Program-made: the position numbers and the translations under genes | Part shown: positions 8,899 through 17,700 of the stretch, piece after piece | How positions within the stretch are numbered: the first letter of the stretch is position 1 | Layout of the letters: each line of letters starts with the position of its first letter | Notes under the pieces: model-generated | Database searches by the model: none | The model's input: only the letters and a program-made list of their open reading frames with translations | What the model was told of the DNA's origin: nothing | Assembly: GCF_009769735.1 (NCBI RefSeq) | Contig: NZ_WSRO01000002.1 | Location: forward strand, 8,791,001-8,855,000 | Reading direction: 5' to 3' | Length of the DNA stretch: 64,000 bases | Source: Streptomyces sp. BA2 | GTDB lineage: Bacteria; Actinomycetota; Actinomycetes; Streptomycetales; Streptomycetaceae

Positions 8899-9804
8899 AT
8901 GGGATCACACGCGGCGGCGAGCCGGCGCAGGCCGGTCGTGCTCGCGGCGCTCGGCACCACACTGCTCGCCGCCCTGCTTTCCGTCCCCAGCGCGGGGGGA
9001 GCGCCGCGGTCGGCCGACGCCTGCGGCAGCGTCGGCACCGAGCTGCCGCGCGGCGACTGCGGGCCGTTCTGGCAGGTCGTCGCCGAGGACTTCAACGGTG
9101 ACCGGGTGCCGCTGGGCGCGTTCAGCGACTGCGACCACCACGCCGACACCTCCGCCGCGTACTGCGAGGGACTCGAAGGCTCCTACCGCGACAACTGGTG
9201 GGCCTACCCCACCGGTTGGCGCGACACCTCCAACGACCGGGGCCGCGACGTCGTCGGCGTCTACCACCCGGAGGACACCGTGAGCGTGGGCCCTGCGGAG
9301 AACGGCGACGGCCGTATGCGCATCCGGATGTGGCGGCCCGCCGACGGAGGTCCTGTCCACGCCGCCGCTGTCGTACCGCGTGCCGTCATGCAGATGAAGT
9401 ACGGCAAGTACAGCGCCCGCATCAAGGTGACCAAGCCGGCCCCCGGATACAAGTCGGCCTGGCTGCACTACGGCGGGGGCTGCGAGATGGACCACCCCGA
9501 GGGCAACTGGTCCGGATCCCTCACCGCCTTCCACCATCCGTGCGGCGGCGGCGAACAGGGCTACTTCCGCGGCGCCGACGAGTGGACCGAATGGCACACG
9601 GTGTCGACCGAATGGACGCCGGGGAATGTGCGCTTCTTCGTGGACGGACGGGAGACCGGTCACGACACCCGGGGCGTGCCGGACCACCCGCTGTCCTGGG
9701 TCCTGCAGAACGAGAGCGCGCTGGAAGGCCCGGGAGCGGAGCCCGGCAGCAGCGCTCAGCTGGAGATCACCTGGGTCGCCGCGTACGCGTACGACTGGAA
9801 GTAG
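8899..9804 (+). CDS. secreted GH16-like glycoside hydrolase
   Basis: A 301-residue exported protein. The signal peptide (residues 1-35) has arginines at 9-11, a hydrophobic core and an AGGA-type cleavage region. The mature part shows a concanavalin-like fold of GH16 type. The catalytic signature is CEMDHPEGN, giving E196, D198 and E201 (ExDxxE), so the nucleophile and acid/base are intact. Downstream, DEWTEWHTVSTEWTPGNVRFFVDG is the conserved strand pair of the family. Start chosen at ATG 8899 with GGAGGAAGG at 8882-8890. Substrate (beta-1,3/1,4-glucan, agarose or other) not decided. No carbohydrate-binding module is attached. Confidence 0.8.
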   Translation: MGSHAAASRRRPVVLAALGTTLLAALLSVPSAGGAPRSADACGSVGTELPRGDCGPFWQVVAEDFNGDRVPLGAFSDCDHHADTSAAYCEGLEGSYRDNWWAYPTGWRDTSNDRGRDVVGVYHPEDTVSVGPAENGDGRMRIRMWRPADGGPVHAAAVVPRAVMQMKYGKYSARIKVTKPAPGYKSAWLHYGGGCEMDHPEGNWSGSLTAFHHPCGGGEQGYFRGADEWTEWHTVSTEWTPGNVRFFVDGRETGHDTRGVPDHPLSWVLQNESALEGPGAEPGSSAQLEITWVAAYAYDWK

Positions 9805-9906
9805 GACCGGAGGGGACCCGAGTAGCAGCATGTGGCGTGGGCAGCGGCCTCGCGTGCCCGCGGACGGGGAGGTTTCAGCGGGAGCAGTTCGGCAAAGCGT
9901 ACAAAT

Positions 9907-10872
9907 ATGGTGCAATTCGGCTACACGATGATGACCGAGCAGGCGGGCCCTCGTGCCCTCGTCGACGACCTGGTCGCGGCGGAGCGGGCCGGGTTCGACT
10001 TCTCCGTCACCTCTGATCACTACTTCCCCTGGCTCGACTCGCAGGGGCACTCGCCCTACGCGTGGAGCGTGCTCGGCGCGGCGGCGCAGGCGACCTCGCG
10101 GATCCCGCTCATGACGTACGTGACCTGCCCGACCGTCCGCTATCACCCCGCCGTGGTGGCGCAGAAGGCCGCCACGATGCAGCTGCTCTCCGAGGGCCGC
10201 TTCCGGCTCGGGCTCGGCTCGGGCGAGAACCTCAACGAGCACGTGGTCGGCGCGGGCTGGCCGTCGCCGCAGGTCCGCCTGGAGATGCTCGAGGAGGCGG
10301 TGGACATCATCCGGGCGCTGTTCGCCGGCGACAACGTCAACCACCAGGGCACCCACTTCGACGTGGCGAACGCCCGTCTGTGGGATGTGCCCGACGAGCT
10401 GCCGCCCATTGGAGTGGCGGTTTCCGGCGGACGGTCCTGCGCGCTGGCCGGGCGCCTCGCCGACCTGGTCATCGCCACCGAACCCAAGGCCGATCTGATC
10501 GAGGCCTTCGACCGGCACGGCGGCAGCGGAAAACCGCGCGTCGGCCAGCTGCCCGTCTGCTACGACACCGACAAGGACGCGGCGATCGCCCGCGCGCACG
10601 ACCAGTTCCGCTGGTCGGTCGGCGGCTGGCCCGTCAACGCCGAACTGCCCGGTCCCTCCGGCTTCGCGGGCGCCACCCAGTTCGTCACCCGTGAGGACAT
10701 CGCGAAGCAGATCCCGTGCGGCGACGACGTCGACGCCTTCGTGGACGCCGTACGCCCCTTCGTCGAGGCGGGCTTCACGGAGGTCGCCCTCGTCCAGGTG
10801 GGCGGCGACCAGCAACGCCCCTTCATCGACTGGGCGGAGAAGAAGCTGCTGCCCGCGCTGCGCGACCTCTGA
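9907..10872 (+). CDS. F420-dependent LLM-class oxidoreductase (TIGR03557 type)
   Basis: A 321-residue luciferase-like TIM-barrel flavin/F420 enzyme. The N-terminus VQFGYTMMTEQ, the TSDHYFPW segment, the MTYVTCPTVRYHP strand and the GLGSGENLNEH loop are characteristic of the TIGR03557 group related to F420-dependent glucose-6-phosphate dehydrogenase. The ATG at 9907 is the conserved family start, but the nearest purine-rich site (GGGAG near 9879) is over 20 bases away, so the mRNA may be leaderless or use a weak site. Reactions of this subgroup include reduction of sugars, alcohols or xenobiotics with F420. The specific substrate is unknown. Confidence 0.82.
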   Translation: MVQFGYTMMTEQAGPRALVDDLVAAERAGFDFSVTSDHYFPWLDSQGHSPYAWSVLGAAAQATSRIPLMTYVTCPTVRYHPAVVAQKAATMQLLSEGRFRLGLGSGENLNEHVVGAGWPSPQVRLEMLEEAVDIIRALFAGDNVNHQGTHFDVANARLWDVPDELPPIGVAVSGGRSCALAGRLADLVIATEPKADLIEAFDRHGGSGKPRVGQLPVCYDTDKDAAIARAHDQFRWSVGGWPVNAELPGPSGFAGATQFVTREDIAKQIPCGDDVDAFVDAVRPFVEAGFTEVALVQVGGDQQRPFIDWAEKKLLPALRDL

Positions 10873-10961
10873 GCAGCTCAGCAGCAGGCACATCAGATAT
10901 CTGCCCGCACATCGGGTACCCGTGATCACACATCAGGCCTCGCGACCCACTGGAGCACAGC

Positions 10962-11384
10962 GTGAACGACACACCCGACCCGGCTTCCCCCACCGCACAG
11001 GCCGACTCCCCGGACCTGGTGCAAGTGGTACTCGGCGAGTGCTCCGCGGCCGACGCGGACGCCGTCTTCGGGGTGCTGCGGACCCATTTCCCCTCCGACC
11101 GCGGCGATGACGCACCCCACCGCACGGAGCAGCCCCGCCCCGCCGTCTGGACCGGCGGCTTCGTCGCGGCCGACAGCCCGGGACCCGTCCGTGGCGTGCT
11201 CCTCGCGGGGCCGGTCACCGCCGACCTGCAAGGCAGCCCGGTGGCGGTGGACCGGCTGCGTGCCACGCTCGAATCGGCGTTCGTCGTCTCGGCCGACGGC
11301 ACCGTGTCCGGGGACCAGGAAGTACAGGTGCAGCTGCGCCTGACGGGCGCCGAACACGGCGAACCACCGGTCCCGGGCCACTGA
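10962..11384 (+). CDS. conserved hypothetical protein (140 aa)
   Basis: A 140-residue soluble protein with a compact alpha/beta middle (VQVVLGECSAADADAVFGVL, then VRGVLLAGPVTADLQGSP) and an acidic, proline-rich C-terminus. The GTG at 10962 has a GGAG seven bases upstream. No recognised catalytic motif, signal peptide or membrane helix. It follows the F420 enzyme by 89 bp on the same strand and is convergent with the aldehyde dehydrogenase gene. Its length and codon usage look like a genuine gene, but I do not recognise a family. Confidence 0.6.
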   Translation: MNDTPDPASPTAQADSPDLVQVVLGECSAADADAVFGVLRTHFPSDRGDDAPHRTEQPRPAVWTGGFVAADSPGPVRGVLLAGPVTADLQGSPVAVDRLRATLESAFVVSADGTVSGDQEVQVQLRLTGAEHGEPPVPGH

Positions 11385-11414
11385 GTCCCGCCGAAGCCCC
11401 CGTCAGAAACCCCT

Positions 11415-11454
11415 GTCAGCCCTTGTCGTCCGGGGTCAGCCCTTGCCGTCCGGA
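11415..11454. repeat. 20-bp tandem duplication across the aldehyde dehydrogenase stop codon
   Basis: Two adjacent 20-base units beginning GTCAGCCCTTG differ at two positions. The second unit, on the forward strand, contains the dehydrogenase stop codon (complement of TCA at 11436-11438), and the first unit repeats that stop at 11416. The duplication therefore copies the gene's last codons and terminator triplet. Confidence 0.85.
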
Positions 11455-12848
11455 TCGGACGGGCCGTACCAGACCGTCGTGGCGTTGCAGAACTCGCGGA
11501 TACCGTGGCCCGCCAACTCGCGTCCGTACCCCGAGCGTTTGATGCCGCCGAAGGGCAGGCCGGGGTGGGAGGCGGTCATGCCGTTGAAGAAGACGCCGCC
11601 CGCCTGGAGGTCCCGTACGCAGCGTTCGATGTCGGCGTCGTCGCGCGTCCACACGTTCGAGCTGAGCCCGAACGGCGAGTCGTTGGCCAGGGTCACGGCC
11701 TCGTCCAGGTTCGCCACGCGGTAGAGCGTGGCCACCGGGCCGAACGCCTCCTCCCGGTGGATGCGCATCTGCTCGGTCACGTCGGCGAGGACGGTGGGCG
11801 AGTAGTACCAGCCCCGCTCCTGCTCCTTGGGGCGCTGTCCGCCGCACAGCGCGGTGGCGCCGCGGGCGAGCGCGTCGTCGACGAGCTCCTCCAGATCGCT
11901 GCGGCCCTGCTCGGTGGAGAGCGGACCCACGTCGGTCTCCTCGCTCGCCGGGTCGCCGACGGTCAACTCCCGCATGCCCGCGACGAATCGGTCACGGAAG
12001 GCGTCATAGACGTCCGCGTGCACGATGAAGCGTTTGGCGGCGATGCAGGACTGCCCGTTGTTCTGCACCCGGGCTGTCACCGCGGTCGCGGCGGCACGCT
12101 CGATGTCGGCGCTCGGCAGGACGAGGTAGGGGTCGCTGCCGCCCAGTTCAAGGACGGTCTTCTTGATCTCGTCGCCGGAGGTGGACGCCACCGAGCGTCC
12201 TGCCGGTTCGCTGCCGGTGAGGGTCGCCGCGACCACCCGCTCGTCGCGCAGGATGCCCTCGACGGCGTCCGAGCCGACCAGGAGCGTCTGGAAGCAGCCC
12301 TCGGGGAACCCGGCGCGGCGGAAGAGGTCATCGAGGTAGAGGGCGGTCTGCGGCACGTTCGACGCGTGCTTGAGCAGACCGACGTTGCCCGCCATCAGGG
12401 CGGGAGCCGCGAACCGCACGACCTGCCAGAGCGGGAAGTTCCACGGCATCACGGCGAGCACGACGCCCAGCGGGCGATAGCGGACGATCGCACGGGTCGC
12501 GCCGGAATCCGCCACGTCGGCCTGCGCGGGCTGTTCGTCCGCGAGCAGCTCTTCGGCCCGCTCGGCGTACCAGCGCATGGCCTTGACGCACTTGGCCGCT
12601 TCGGCCCTGGCCGCCTTGATGGGCTTGCCCATCTCGGTGGTCATGGTCCGGGCGATGAACGCGTTGTCCTCTTCCAGCAGGTCGGCCGCCCGGTTCAGGA
12701 ACCGGGCACGCTCGGCGAAGGTGCTGGTGCGGTACTCGCCGAACGCGGTGTGGGCCGCCGCCACACGGCGCTTGACCTCCGCGTCCTCAAGCGGCTCGAA
12801 AGTTTCGAGCGTCTCACCGGTGGCGGGATTGACCGTGGCGATGGGCAT
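11436..12848 (-). CDS. NAD(P)-dependent aldehyde dehydrogenase, succinate-semialdehyde type
   Basis: A 470-residue ALDH with the full catalytic set: the PWNFPLWQ strand, the general-base glutamate in LELGGSDP, and the nucleophilic cysteine in NNGQSCIAAKR. The C-terminal FGGIKRSGYGRELA motif is typical of the short succinate-semialdehyde dehydrogenase group. The start was chosen at the ATG at 12848, preceded by GAGGAGG six bases away; the frame runs open further upstream, but that stretch lies over the DUF6479 gene. It could oxidise succinate semialdehyde (GABA catabolism) or, given the glucarate cluster 2 kb away, alpha-ketoglutarate semialdehyde. That link is inference. Confidence 0.85.
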   Translation of the reverse strand: MPIATVNPATGETLETFEPLEDAEVKRRVAAAHTAFGEYRTSTFAERARFLNRAADLLEEDNAFIARTMTTEMGKPIKAARAEAAKCVKAMRWYAERAEELLADEQPAQADVADSGATRAIVRYRPLGVVLAVMPWNFPLWQVVRFAAPALMAGNVGLLKHASNVPQTALYLDDLFRRAGFPEGCFQTLLVGSDAVEGILRDERVVAATLTGSEPAGRSVASTSGDEIKKTVLELGGSDPYLVLPSADIERAAATAVTARVQNNGQSCIAAKRFIVHADVYDAFRDRFVAGMRELTVGDPASEETDVGPLSTEQGRSDLEELVDDALARGATALCGGQRPKEQERGWYYSPTVLADVTEQMRIHREEAFGPVATLYRVANLDEAVTLANDSPFGLSSNVWTRDDADIERCVRDLQAGGVFFNGMTASHPGLPFGGIKRSGYGRELAGHGIREFCNATTVWYGPSDPDGKG

Positions 12849-12868
12849 GCCGTTCCTCCTCGGGACAC

Positions 12869-13057
12869 CTAGCGCGACTGCGGAGGGCCGTCGTGGGGCT
12901 CCTCCCAGGAATCGGCGCGCGGCTGGGGCTGCTGCGGTGGGTTGGGGCGTCGGGTGACCTGTCGCCGTCCGAAGAAGAAGAGGGCGAGCAGTACGGCGAC
13001 GATCACCACGCCGATGATCAGCATCAGCGACGAGGTTCCGCTTGCGGCGAGGGGCAT
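12869..13057 (-). CDS. DUF6479 small membrane protein
   Basis: A 62-residue protein with one N-terminal transmembrane helix (LMLIIGVVIVAVLLALFFFG, residues about 11-30), then a basic juxtamembrane RRQVTRR and a proline/glutamine-rich cytoplasmic tail. This matches the DUF6479 family of actinobacterial single-pass peptides. The ATG at 13057 has GGAGG about six bases upstream; the longer frame from 13099 runs through a strong hairpin and was rejected. It lies 20 bp upstream of the aldehyde dehydrogenase gene on the same strand and is probably its operon partner. Function unknown. Confidence 0.75.
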   Translation of the reverse strand: MPLAASGTSSLMLIIGVVIVAVLLALFFFGRRQVTRRPNPPQQPQPRADSWEEPHDGPPQSR

Positions 13058-13074
13058 GTACGGCCTCCAGTAGG

Positions 13075-13097
13075 GCCCGGAGCCAGTGGCTCCGGGC
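13075..13097 (-). terminator. GC-rich hairpin between aldo/keto reductase and DUF6479 genes
   Basis: A perfect 10-bp stem (GCCCGGAGCC with GGCTCCGGGC) closes a three-base loop. It sits 112 bp past the aldo/keto reductase stop and just upstream of the DUF6479 start. There is no T-run, as is usual for streptomycete terminators. It could equally be a leader structure of the DUF6479 transcript. Confidence 0.5.
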
Positions 13098-13209
13098 ATA
13101 GCGGACCCCGCGATTCACCCTAGAGCGACATACGCGGGGAAGCATGCGCAGGGACCTGGCGGGTGCCCGGACTCGCGCGACGCACACCTCGTCAGAGGAT
13201 CTCCAGTCG

Positions 13210-14043
13210 TCAGAGGAGCTCCAGCGGCTCCTTGCGGACCGGCGCGGGGAACGCAGCATCCAGCGCCTTGAGGTCCTCGTCGGTGAGGCTGACTTCGAGG
13301 GCGCCGTGGTTCTCCTCCACGTGTGCCCGGGTGGAGGCCTTCGGGATGGCGATGACGTCGTCGTGGCGCAGCACCCAGGCGAGCGCCACCTGAAGCGGTG
13401 TGCTCCCGTGCGCCGACGCCACGGACTCCAGGGCCTGGTTGCCGAGGAGACGGCCCTGCTCCAGCGGCGAGTAGGCCATCAGAGGCACCGAGCGCTCGCG
13501 GCACCAGGGGAAGAGGTCGTACTCGGGGCCGCGGCGGGTGAGGTTGTAGAGCACCTGGTCCGTCTGCGGGCGGGCGTCCTCGGGGAGTTCCGCCAGGTCG
13601 TCGACATCGAGGTTGCTCACACCCCAGGCACCGATGCTGCCGCGGCTCACAAGGCCTTCGAGAGCCTCGACGGTCTCGGAGAGCGGCACACCGCCCCGCC
13701 AGTGCAGCAGGTACAGGTCGATACGGTCGGTGCCCAGGCGGCGCAGGCTCGCGTGACAGGCATCGACGGTGCCGCGGGCGTCGGCGTTCGACGGCAGCAC
13801 CTTGCTCACCAGGAACACGTCGTCGCGTCGCCCGCGAATCGCCTCGCCGACCAGCTCCTCCGACGCGCCGCTCCCGTACATCTCGGCCGTGTCGATCAGC
13901 GTCATGCCCAGGTCCAGGCCCCTGCGCAGGGCGGCGAGCTCCTCGGCCCGGCGGGCGGGATCGTCGCCCATGCGCCAGGTGCCCTGGCCCAGGGCGGGCA
14001 CGCTCATGCCGGAGGGGAACGTCACCGTCTTTGCCGCTGCCAT
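13210..14043 (-). CDS. aldo/keto reductase
   Basis: A 277-residue TIM-barrel NADPH reductase. The catalytic tetrad is visible: D51 and Y56 in DTAEMYG, K81 in FLVSKV and the histidine in DLYLLHWRG. The C-terminal IPKAS segment is the NADP-phosphate-binding loop. The start at 14043 (MAAAKTVTF) follows a GAAGGGA site seven bases upstream; the frame extends to 14121 but without a ribosome site. It belongs to the short prokaryotic AKR5-like group that reduces diverse aldehydes and ketones. Substrate unknown. Monocistronic, same strand as the HPP gene. Confidence 0.85.
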   Translation of the reverse strand: MAAAKTVTFPSGMSVPALGQGTWRMGDDPARRAEELAALRRGLDLGMTLIDTAEMYGSGASEELVGEAIRGRRDDVFLVSKVLPSNADARGTVDACHASLRRLGTDRIDLYLLHWRGGVPLSETVEALEGLVSRGSIGAWGVSNLDVDDLAELPEDARPQTDQVLYNLTRRGPEYDLFPWCRERSVPLMAYSPLEQGRLLGNQALESVASAHGSTPLQVALAWVLRHDDVIAIPKASTRAHVEENHGALEVSLTDEDLKALDAAFPAPVRKEPLELL

Positions 14044-14125
14044 CGCGTATCCCTTCTCGTATCCCTGCGTGTGCAGGCTCGTCACGCTCAGAACTTCACA
14101 CGGCCCGGCGCCGTCGCACAACCGA

Positions 14126-14794
14126 TCACCACCAGTACGCGGGATAGCGCGGCGCGCTGGGACGGGCGTACGAGGCGGCCCACCCCGCGAGGACGACCAT
14201 GACGACCGCCCCGGCGAGCAGGGGCACGAAGGTCGCGGGCCGGGGATGGTGCAGGACGATGACGACGGCGGTGGCGCAGGCCGGCGAGTGCGGGGTGCGG
14301 GCCACGGTCATCACGGCGAGGCCGATGCCCGCGGCCAGCGCCGCGGCCCACGGGGCGCTGCCCAGCGCGGCGAGGACCGCGTAACCGACACCGGCGCACA
14401 GCAGATGGCCCGCGATCACGCTGCGCGGCTGGGCCAGCGGCAGCCGGGGGACGCTGTGCACGATCGCCGCGGATGCCGCGAGCGGGGGTATCAGGACCGG
14501 CTCGTGAACGACGGAACCGACCGCGACCAAGGCAAGCAGCACGGCGGTGACGGCACTGACGTTGTGCAGGGCGGTGCCCGTAGACGGCGGGGCGGGGGCG
14601 CGGCCCACGAGGCGGGGCAGGATGCGGGGACGCGGGCGCGGGCGGGCAGGCGCGGGCGGCGCCTCGGTGATTTCGTCGGTGCTCAAGAAAAGGACGTTCC
14701 GGACTTCGGCCGGCGGGAAACCCGGACGGCAGGGTGGCAGAGGGCGGGAGTCGCCACGGCCGCCCGTGCGGTCGGCAGGAGGCGTGGGCAGCAT
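14126..14794 (-). CDS. HPP family integral membrane protein
   Basis: A 222-residue protein whose second half holds four predicted membrane helices and the HPP-domain signatures: PVLIPPLAASAAIVHS after helix 1, LAQPRSVIAGHLLCAGVGY between helices 2 and 3, and TPHSPACATAVVIVL later. HPP proteins are four-helix membrane proteins, some linked to nitrite transport in cyanobacteria and plants; the bacterial role is mostly unknown. The N-terminal 60 residues are proline/arginine rich and may be untranslated: no ribosome site supports the ATG at 14794, so the true start may be internal. It lies 82 bp upstream of the aldo/keto reductase gene. Confidence 0.72.
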   Translation of the reverse strand: MLPTPPADRTGGRGDSRPLPPCRPGFPPAEVRNVLFLSTDEITEAPPAPARPRPRPRILPRLVGRAPAPPSTGTALHNVSAVTAVLLALVAVGSVVHEPVLIPPLAASAAIVHSVPRLPLAQPRSVIAGHLLCAGVGYAVLAALGSAPWAAALAAGIGLAVMTVARTPHSPACATAVVIVLHHPRPATFVPLLAGAVVMVVLAGWAASYARPSAPRYPAYWW

Positions 14795-14926
14795 CGGCGG
14801 CCCAGGGTCGGGGCGTCCGCGTACTCACCCAAGATCCTACGAAGTCCGCTCACGCCCCCTGCGGCCAGGTCCGGTGATCACCGTGCTGACCAGGCCCGAC
14901 ATGGTGATCGGCGTGCAGCCATGCCG

Positions 14927-16258
14927 TCAACGCACCAGACAGGGGCGCTTGTTGTCGAACTGCCAGTCGGGGATGAGGTAGCGCATGCCGGCGGCGTCGT
15001 CGCGTGCGCCAAGGGCCTTTTGCCGGTAGAGGTCGTGGGCTGCCAGGAGACGGTCCATGTCGAGCTCGACGCCCAGGCCGGGGGCGTCGGGTACGGCGAT
15101 CTGCCCGCCGATGATGCGGGGCGGGGCGGTGGTGAGGCGTTCCAGGCCCTCCTGCCAGATCCAGTGGGTGTCCAGGGCGTTGTAGTCGCCGGGGGCCGCG
15201 GCCCCGCAGTGGGTGACCATGGCCAGGGAGATGTCGAAGTGGTTGTTGGAGTGGCACCCCCAGGTGAGACCCATCGCGTTGCACAACTGCGCCACGCGCA
15301 CGGAACCCTGCATGGTCCAGAAGTGCGGGTCGGCCAGGGGTATGGAGACCGACTGCAGGGCCAGGGCGTGGGTCAGCTGCCGCCAGTCGGTGGCGACCAT
15401 GTTGGTGGCGGTCGGCAGTCCTGTGGCGCGGCGGAACTCGGCAAGGACCTCGCGGCCCGAATAGCCGCCCTCGGCGCCGCAGGGGTCCTCGGCGTAGGCG
15501 AGCGTGCCGGTCAGGGGCGCGCACAGCTCGATCGCCTCGCGCAGGGACCAGGCACCGTTGGGGTCGAGGGTGATGCGGGCCTGGGGGAAGCGGTCCTTCA
15601 GGGCGCGTACGGCCGCTACCTCCTCCGCGCCTTCCAGGACACCGCCCTTGAGCTTGAAGTCCCGGAATCCGTAGCGGTCGTAGGCGGCTTCGGCCTGGCG
15701 GACGATCGCCTCGGGGGAGAGGGCCTGTTCGTGCCGGATGCGGTGCCAGTCGACGGGCGATTCGGGCTCGCGGACGTAGTCGAGATCGGTGCGGTCGGGG
15801 TCGCCGACGTAGAAGAGGTAGCCGAGGACGCGGACGGAGTCGCGCTGCTGTCCGTCGCCGAGCAGCGCCGCGACGGGAACCTCCAGGTGCTTGCCGAGGA
15901 GGTCGAGCAGCGCGGACTCGACGGCGGTGACGGCGTGGACGGCGGTGCGCAGGTCGAAGGTCTGGGCGCCGCGGCCGCCCGCGTCACGGTCGGCGAAACG
16001 GTCGCCGATCTCGCGCAGGACGCGCTTGTAGTCACCGATGGGGGCGCCGACGACGAGGGACTCGGCATCGCGCAGGGTCTGCGTGATCTTTTCGCCGCCC
16101 GGCACCTCACCCAGGCCGGTGCGGCCCTCGGAGTCCTGGAGTACCACGATGTTGCGGGTGAAGTAGGGGCCGTGTGCGCCGGAGAGGTTGAGCTCCATGC
16201 AGTCCCGGCCGGCGACCGGGTAGACGCTGAACGCGGTGACCGTCGGCTGCCTGTTCAT
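14927..16258 (-). CDS. gudD: D-glucarate dehydratase
   Basis: A 443-residue enolase-superfamily enzyme that dehydrates D-glucarate to 5-keto-4-deoxy-D-glucarate. The active-site set aligns with the E. coli enzyme at an offset of three: K204 in FKLKGG, metal ligands D232 (LDPNGAW), E257 (AYAEDP) and N286 (TNMVATD), D310, and catalytic H336 (GCHSNNHFD). The length is also close to the 446 of E. coli. The ATG at 16258 lies 59 bp after the permease stop. It is the third gene of the kdgD-gntP-gudD transcription unit, reading leftward, and is the reaction that defines this cluster as glucarate catabolism. Confidence 0.93.
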   Translation of the reverse strand: MNRQPTVTAFSVYPVAGRDCMELNLSGAHGPYFTRNIVVLQDSEGRTGLGEVPGGEKITQTLRDAESLVVGAPIGDYKRVLREIGDRFADRDAGGRGAQTFDLRTAVHAVTAVESALLDLLGKHLEVPVAALLGDGQQRDSVRVLGYLFYVGDPDRTDLDYVREPESPVDWHRIRHEQALSPEAIVRQAEAAYDRYGFRDFKLKGGVLEGAEEVAAVRALKDRFPQARITLDPNGAWSLREAIELCAPLTGTLAYAEDPCGAEGGYSGREVLAEFRRATGLPTATNMVATDWRQLTHALALQSVSIPLADPHFWTMQGSVRVAQLCNAMGLTWGCHSNNHFDISLAMVTHCGAAAPGDYNALDTHWIWQEGLERLTTAPPRIIGGQIAVPDAPGLGVELDMDRLLAAHDLYRQKALGARDDAAGMRYLIPDWQFDNKRPCLVR

Positions 16259-16317
16259 GATCAAGGAATTCCTCAGGTGTGAGATGGAGGGGATGGGCGG
16301 GGTGCTGGCCGGGTGGG

Positions 16318-17655
16318 TCAGAGGCTGAGGACGTCCAGGGCCCACTCCGCCGCGAGGACGCCGCCGAGGCCGAGGATCGCGAGCACCGTCGTATAGGTGG
16401 TGCGGACCTTGATCGCCTCGATGACCGAGAGGTTGAAGTACTCCTTGAACAGCCAGAATCCGGGGTCGTTGACGTGGGAGAAGGCGATCGAACCGCAGGA
16501 GACGGCGAGCACGAGGATCTCGGGGTGGACGCCGCTGCCTGCCAGGAGCGGCAGTACGACGCCGGAGGCGGTGACGACGGCGACCGTGGCGGAGCCGAGG
16601 GCGATGCGCAGGATCACCGCGATCAGCCACGCGAGGATGAGCGGCGAGATGGACCAGCTGTCGGTGGTGTCCTTGATGTGGTCGGAGATGCCCCCTTCGA
16701 CGAGGACGTTCTTGAAGGCGCCTCCCGCTCCGATCACCAGGAGAATCATGGCCATGGCCTGCGCGGCCGACGTACAGGAAGCGCTGACGTCGGACAGGCT
16801 GCGGCCGATGCGCGGCCCGAACGCCCAGATCGCCAGGAGGAGGGTCAGGAGCAGGGCGATGGGTGCCGAGCCGATGAAGGTGACGAAGTGCAGGAACGGG
16901 CTCGCGCCGGACGTGGCCATCTCGGTGACCGAGGCGCCGGCGATCAGTACGACGGGGAAGAGGGCCACGGTCAGTGACCACCCCATGCCGGGCATCTCCT
17001 CGTCGGTGAACTCGCGTTCGCTGACAAGACCCTTGGGGATGGAGGGGTTCATGGCCCTGATGAACGGAAGCCGCGGCCACGCCAGCGCGATCAGCGCTCC
17101 GGCGGGTATCGCGATGAACAGGCCGTAGACCAGCGTCAGACCGACGGAGGCATGGAACGTCGCGGCCACGGCGGTGGGGCCGGGATGCGGCGGCAGGAAG
17201 CTGTGCATCGTGGAGAGCGTGATGGACATCGGAAGGCCGATCCACAGCAGCTTCGCCCCGGTGACGCGTACGAGGGTGAACGCGATGGGCACGATGATGA
17301 TGAAGGCGACTTCGTAGAACATGGTGACGCCGATGAGCATGGACGTGACCACCATGGCCACTTGGACCCAGCGCGGTCCGAACGCGTCCAGCATCCTGTT
17401 GGCGATGCGCTGGGCGGCGCCGGAGTCCCCCATGACGCGCCCGACCATGGAGCCGAGCCCGATGACCAGCATCGTGTCGCCGATCTGGCCGCCGATGCCC
17501 TCCGAGAGGACGTCCGGGATCGTGGCCACCGGAATTCCCTGCACCAGCGCGACGCCGACGGCCACGAGGAGGAGGGCGGCGAAGCCGTTCAGTTTCAGGC
17601 GGGTCATGAGGAACAGCAGGATCAAGACGCTGACCCCGACTACGACGAGCGGCAT
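16318..17655 (-). CDS. GntP-family gluconate/glucarate permease
   Basis: A 445-residue polytopic membrane transporter with about 12-14 hydrophobic helices. GntP-family signatures include the N-terminal [18 protein letters not shown], the [16 protein letters not shown] loop (PHPGP) after helix 4-5, and [17 protein letters not shown] near the C-terminus. These proton symporters import gluconate and related sugar acids. Placement between kdgD and gudD argues that the physiological substrate is D-glucarate or galactarate. An AGGGGAA site lies seven bases before the ATG. It starts 45 bp downstream of the kdgD stop. Confidence 0.9.
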   Translation of the reverse strand: MPLVVVGVSVLILLFLMTRLKLNGFAALLLVAVGVALVQGIPVATIPDVLSEGIGGQIGDTMLVIGLGSMVGRVMGDSGAAQRIANRMLDAFGPRWVQVAMVVTSMLIGVTMFYEVAFIIIVPIAFTLVRVTGAKLLWIGLPMSITLSTMHSFLPPHPGPTAVAATFHASVGLTLVYGLFIAIPAGALIALAWPRLPFIRAMNPSIPKGLVSEREFTDEEMPGMGWSLTVALFPVVLIAGASVTEMATSGASPFLHFVTFIGSAPIALLLTLLLAIWAFGPRIGRSLSDVSASCTSAAQAMAMILLVIGAGGAFKNVLVEGGISDHIKDTTDSWSISPLILAWLIAVILRIALGSATVAVVTASGVVLPLLAGSGVHPEILVLAVSCGSIAFSHVNDPGFWLFKEYFNLSVIEAIKVRTTYTTVLAILGLGGVLAAEWALDVLSL

Positions 17656-17700
17656 TTCAGTTCCCCTTTGAACTGTTGGGCAAGGCGGTGCGTCGAGGGT

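Noticed and set aside
9907..9909. Ribosome site for the F420 enzyme at GGGAG near 9879
   Set aside because: Over 20 bases from the ATG, too far to decide the start; kept the family-conserved ATG instead.
11505..12872. 455-codon forward frame antisense to the aldehyde dehydrogenase
   Set aside because: Arginine/glycine/valine-rich shadow typical of GC-rich DNA; the opposite strand encodes a complete enzyme.
13769..16282. 837-codon forward frame over the HPP and gudD genes
   Set aside because: Shadow frame without motifs; gudD catalytic residues on the other strand are decisive.
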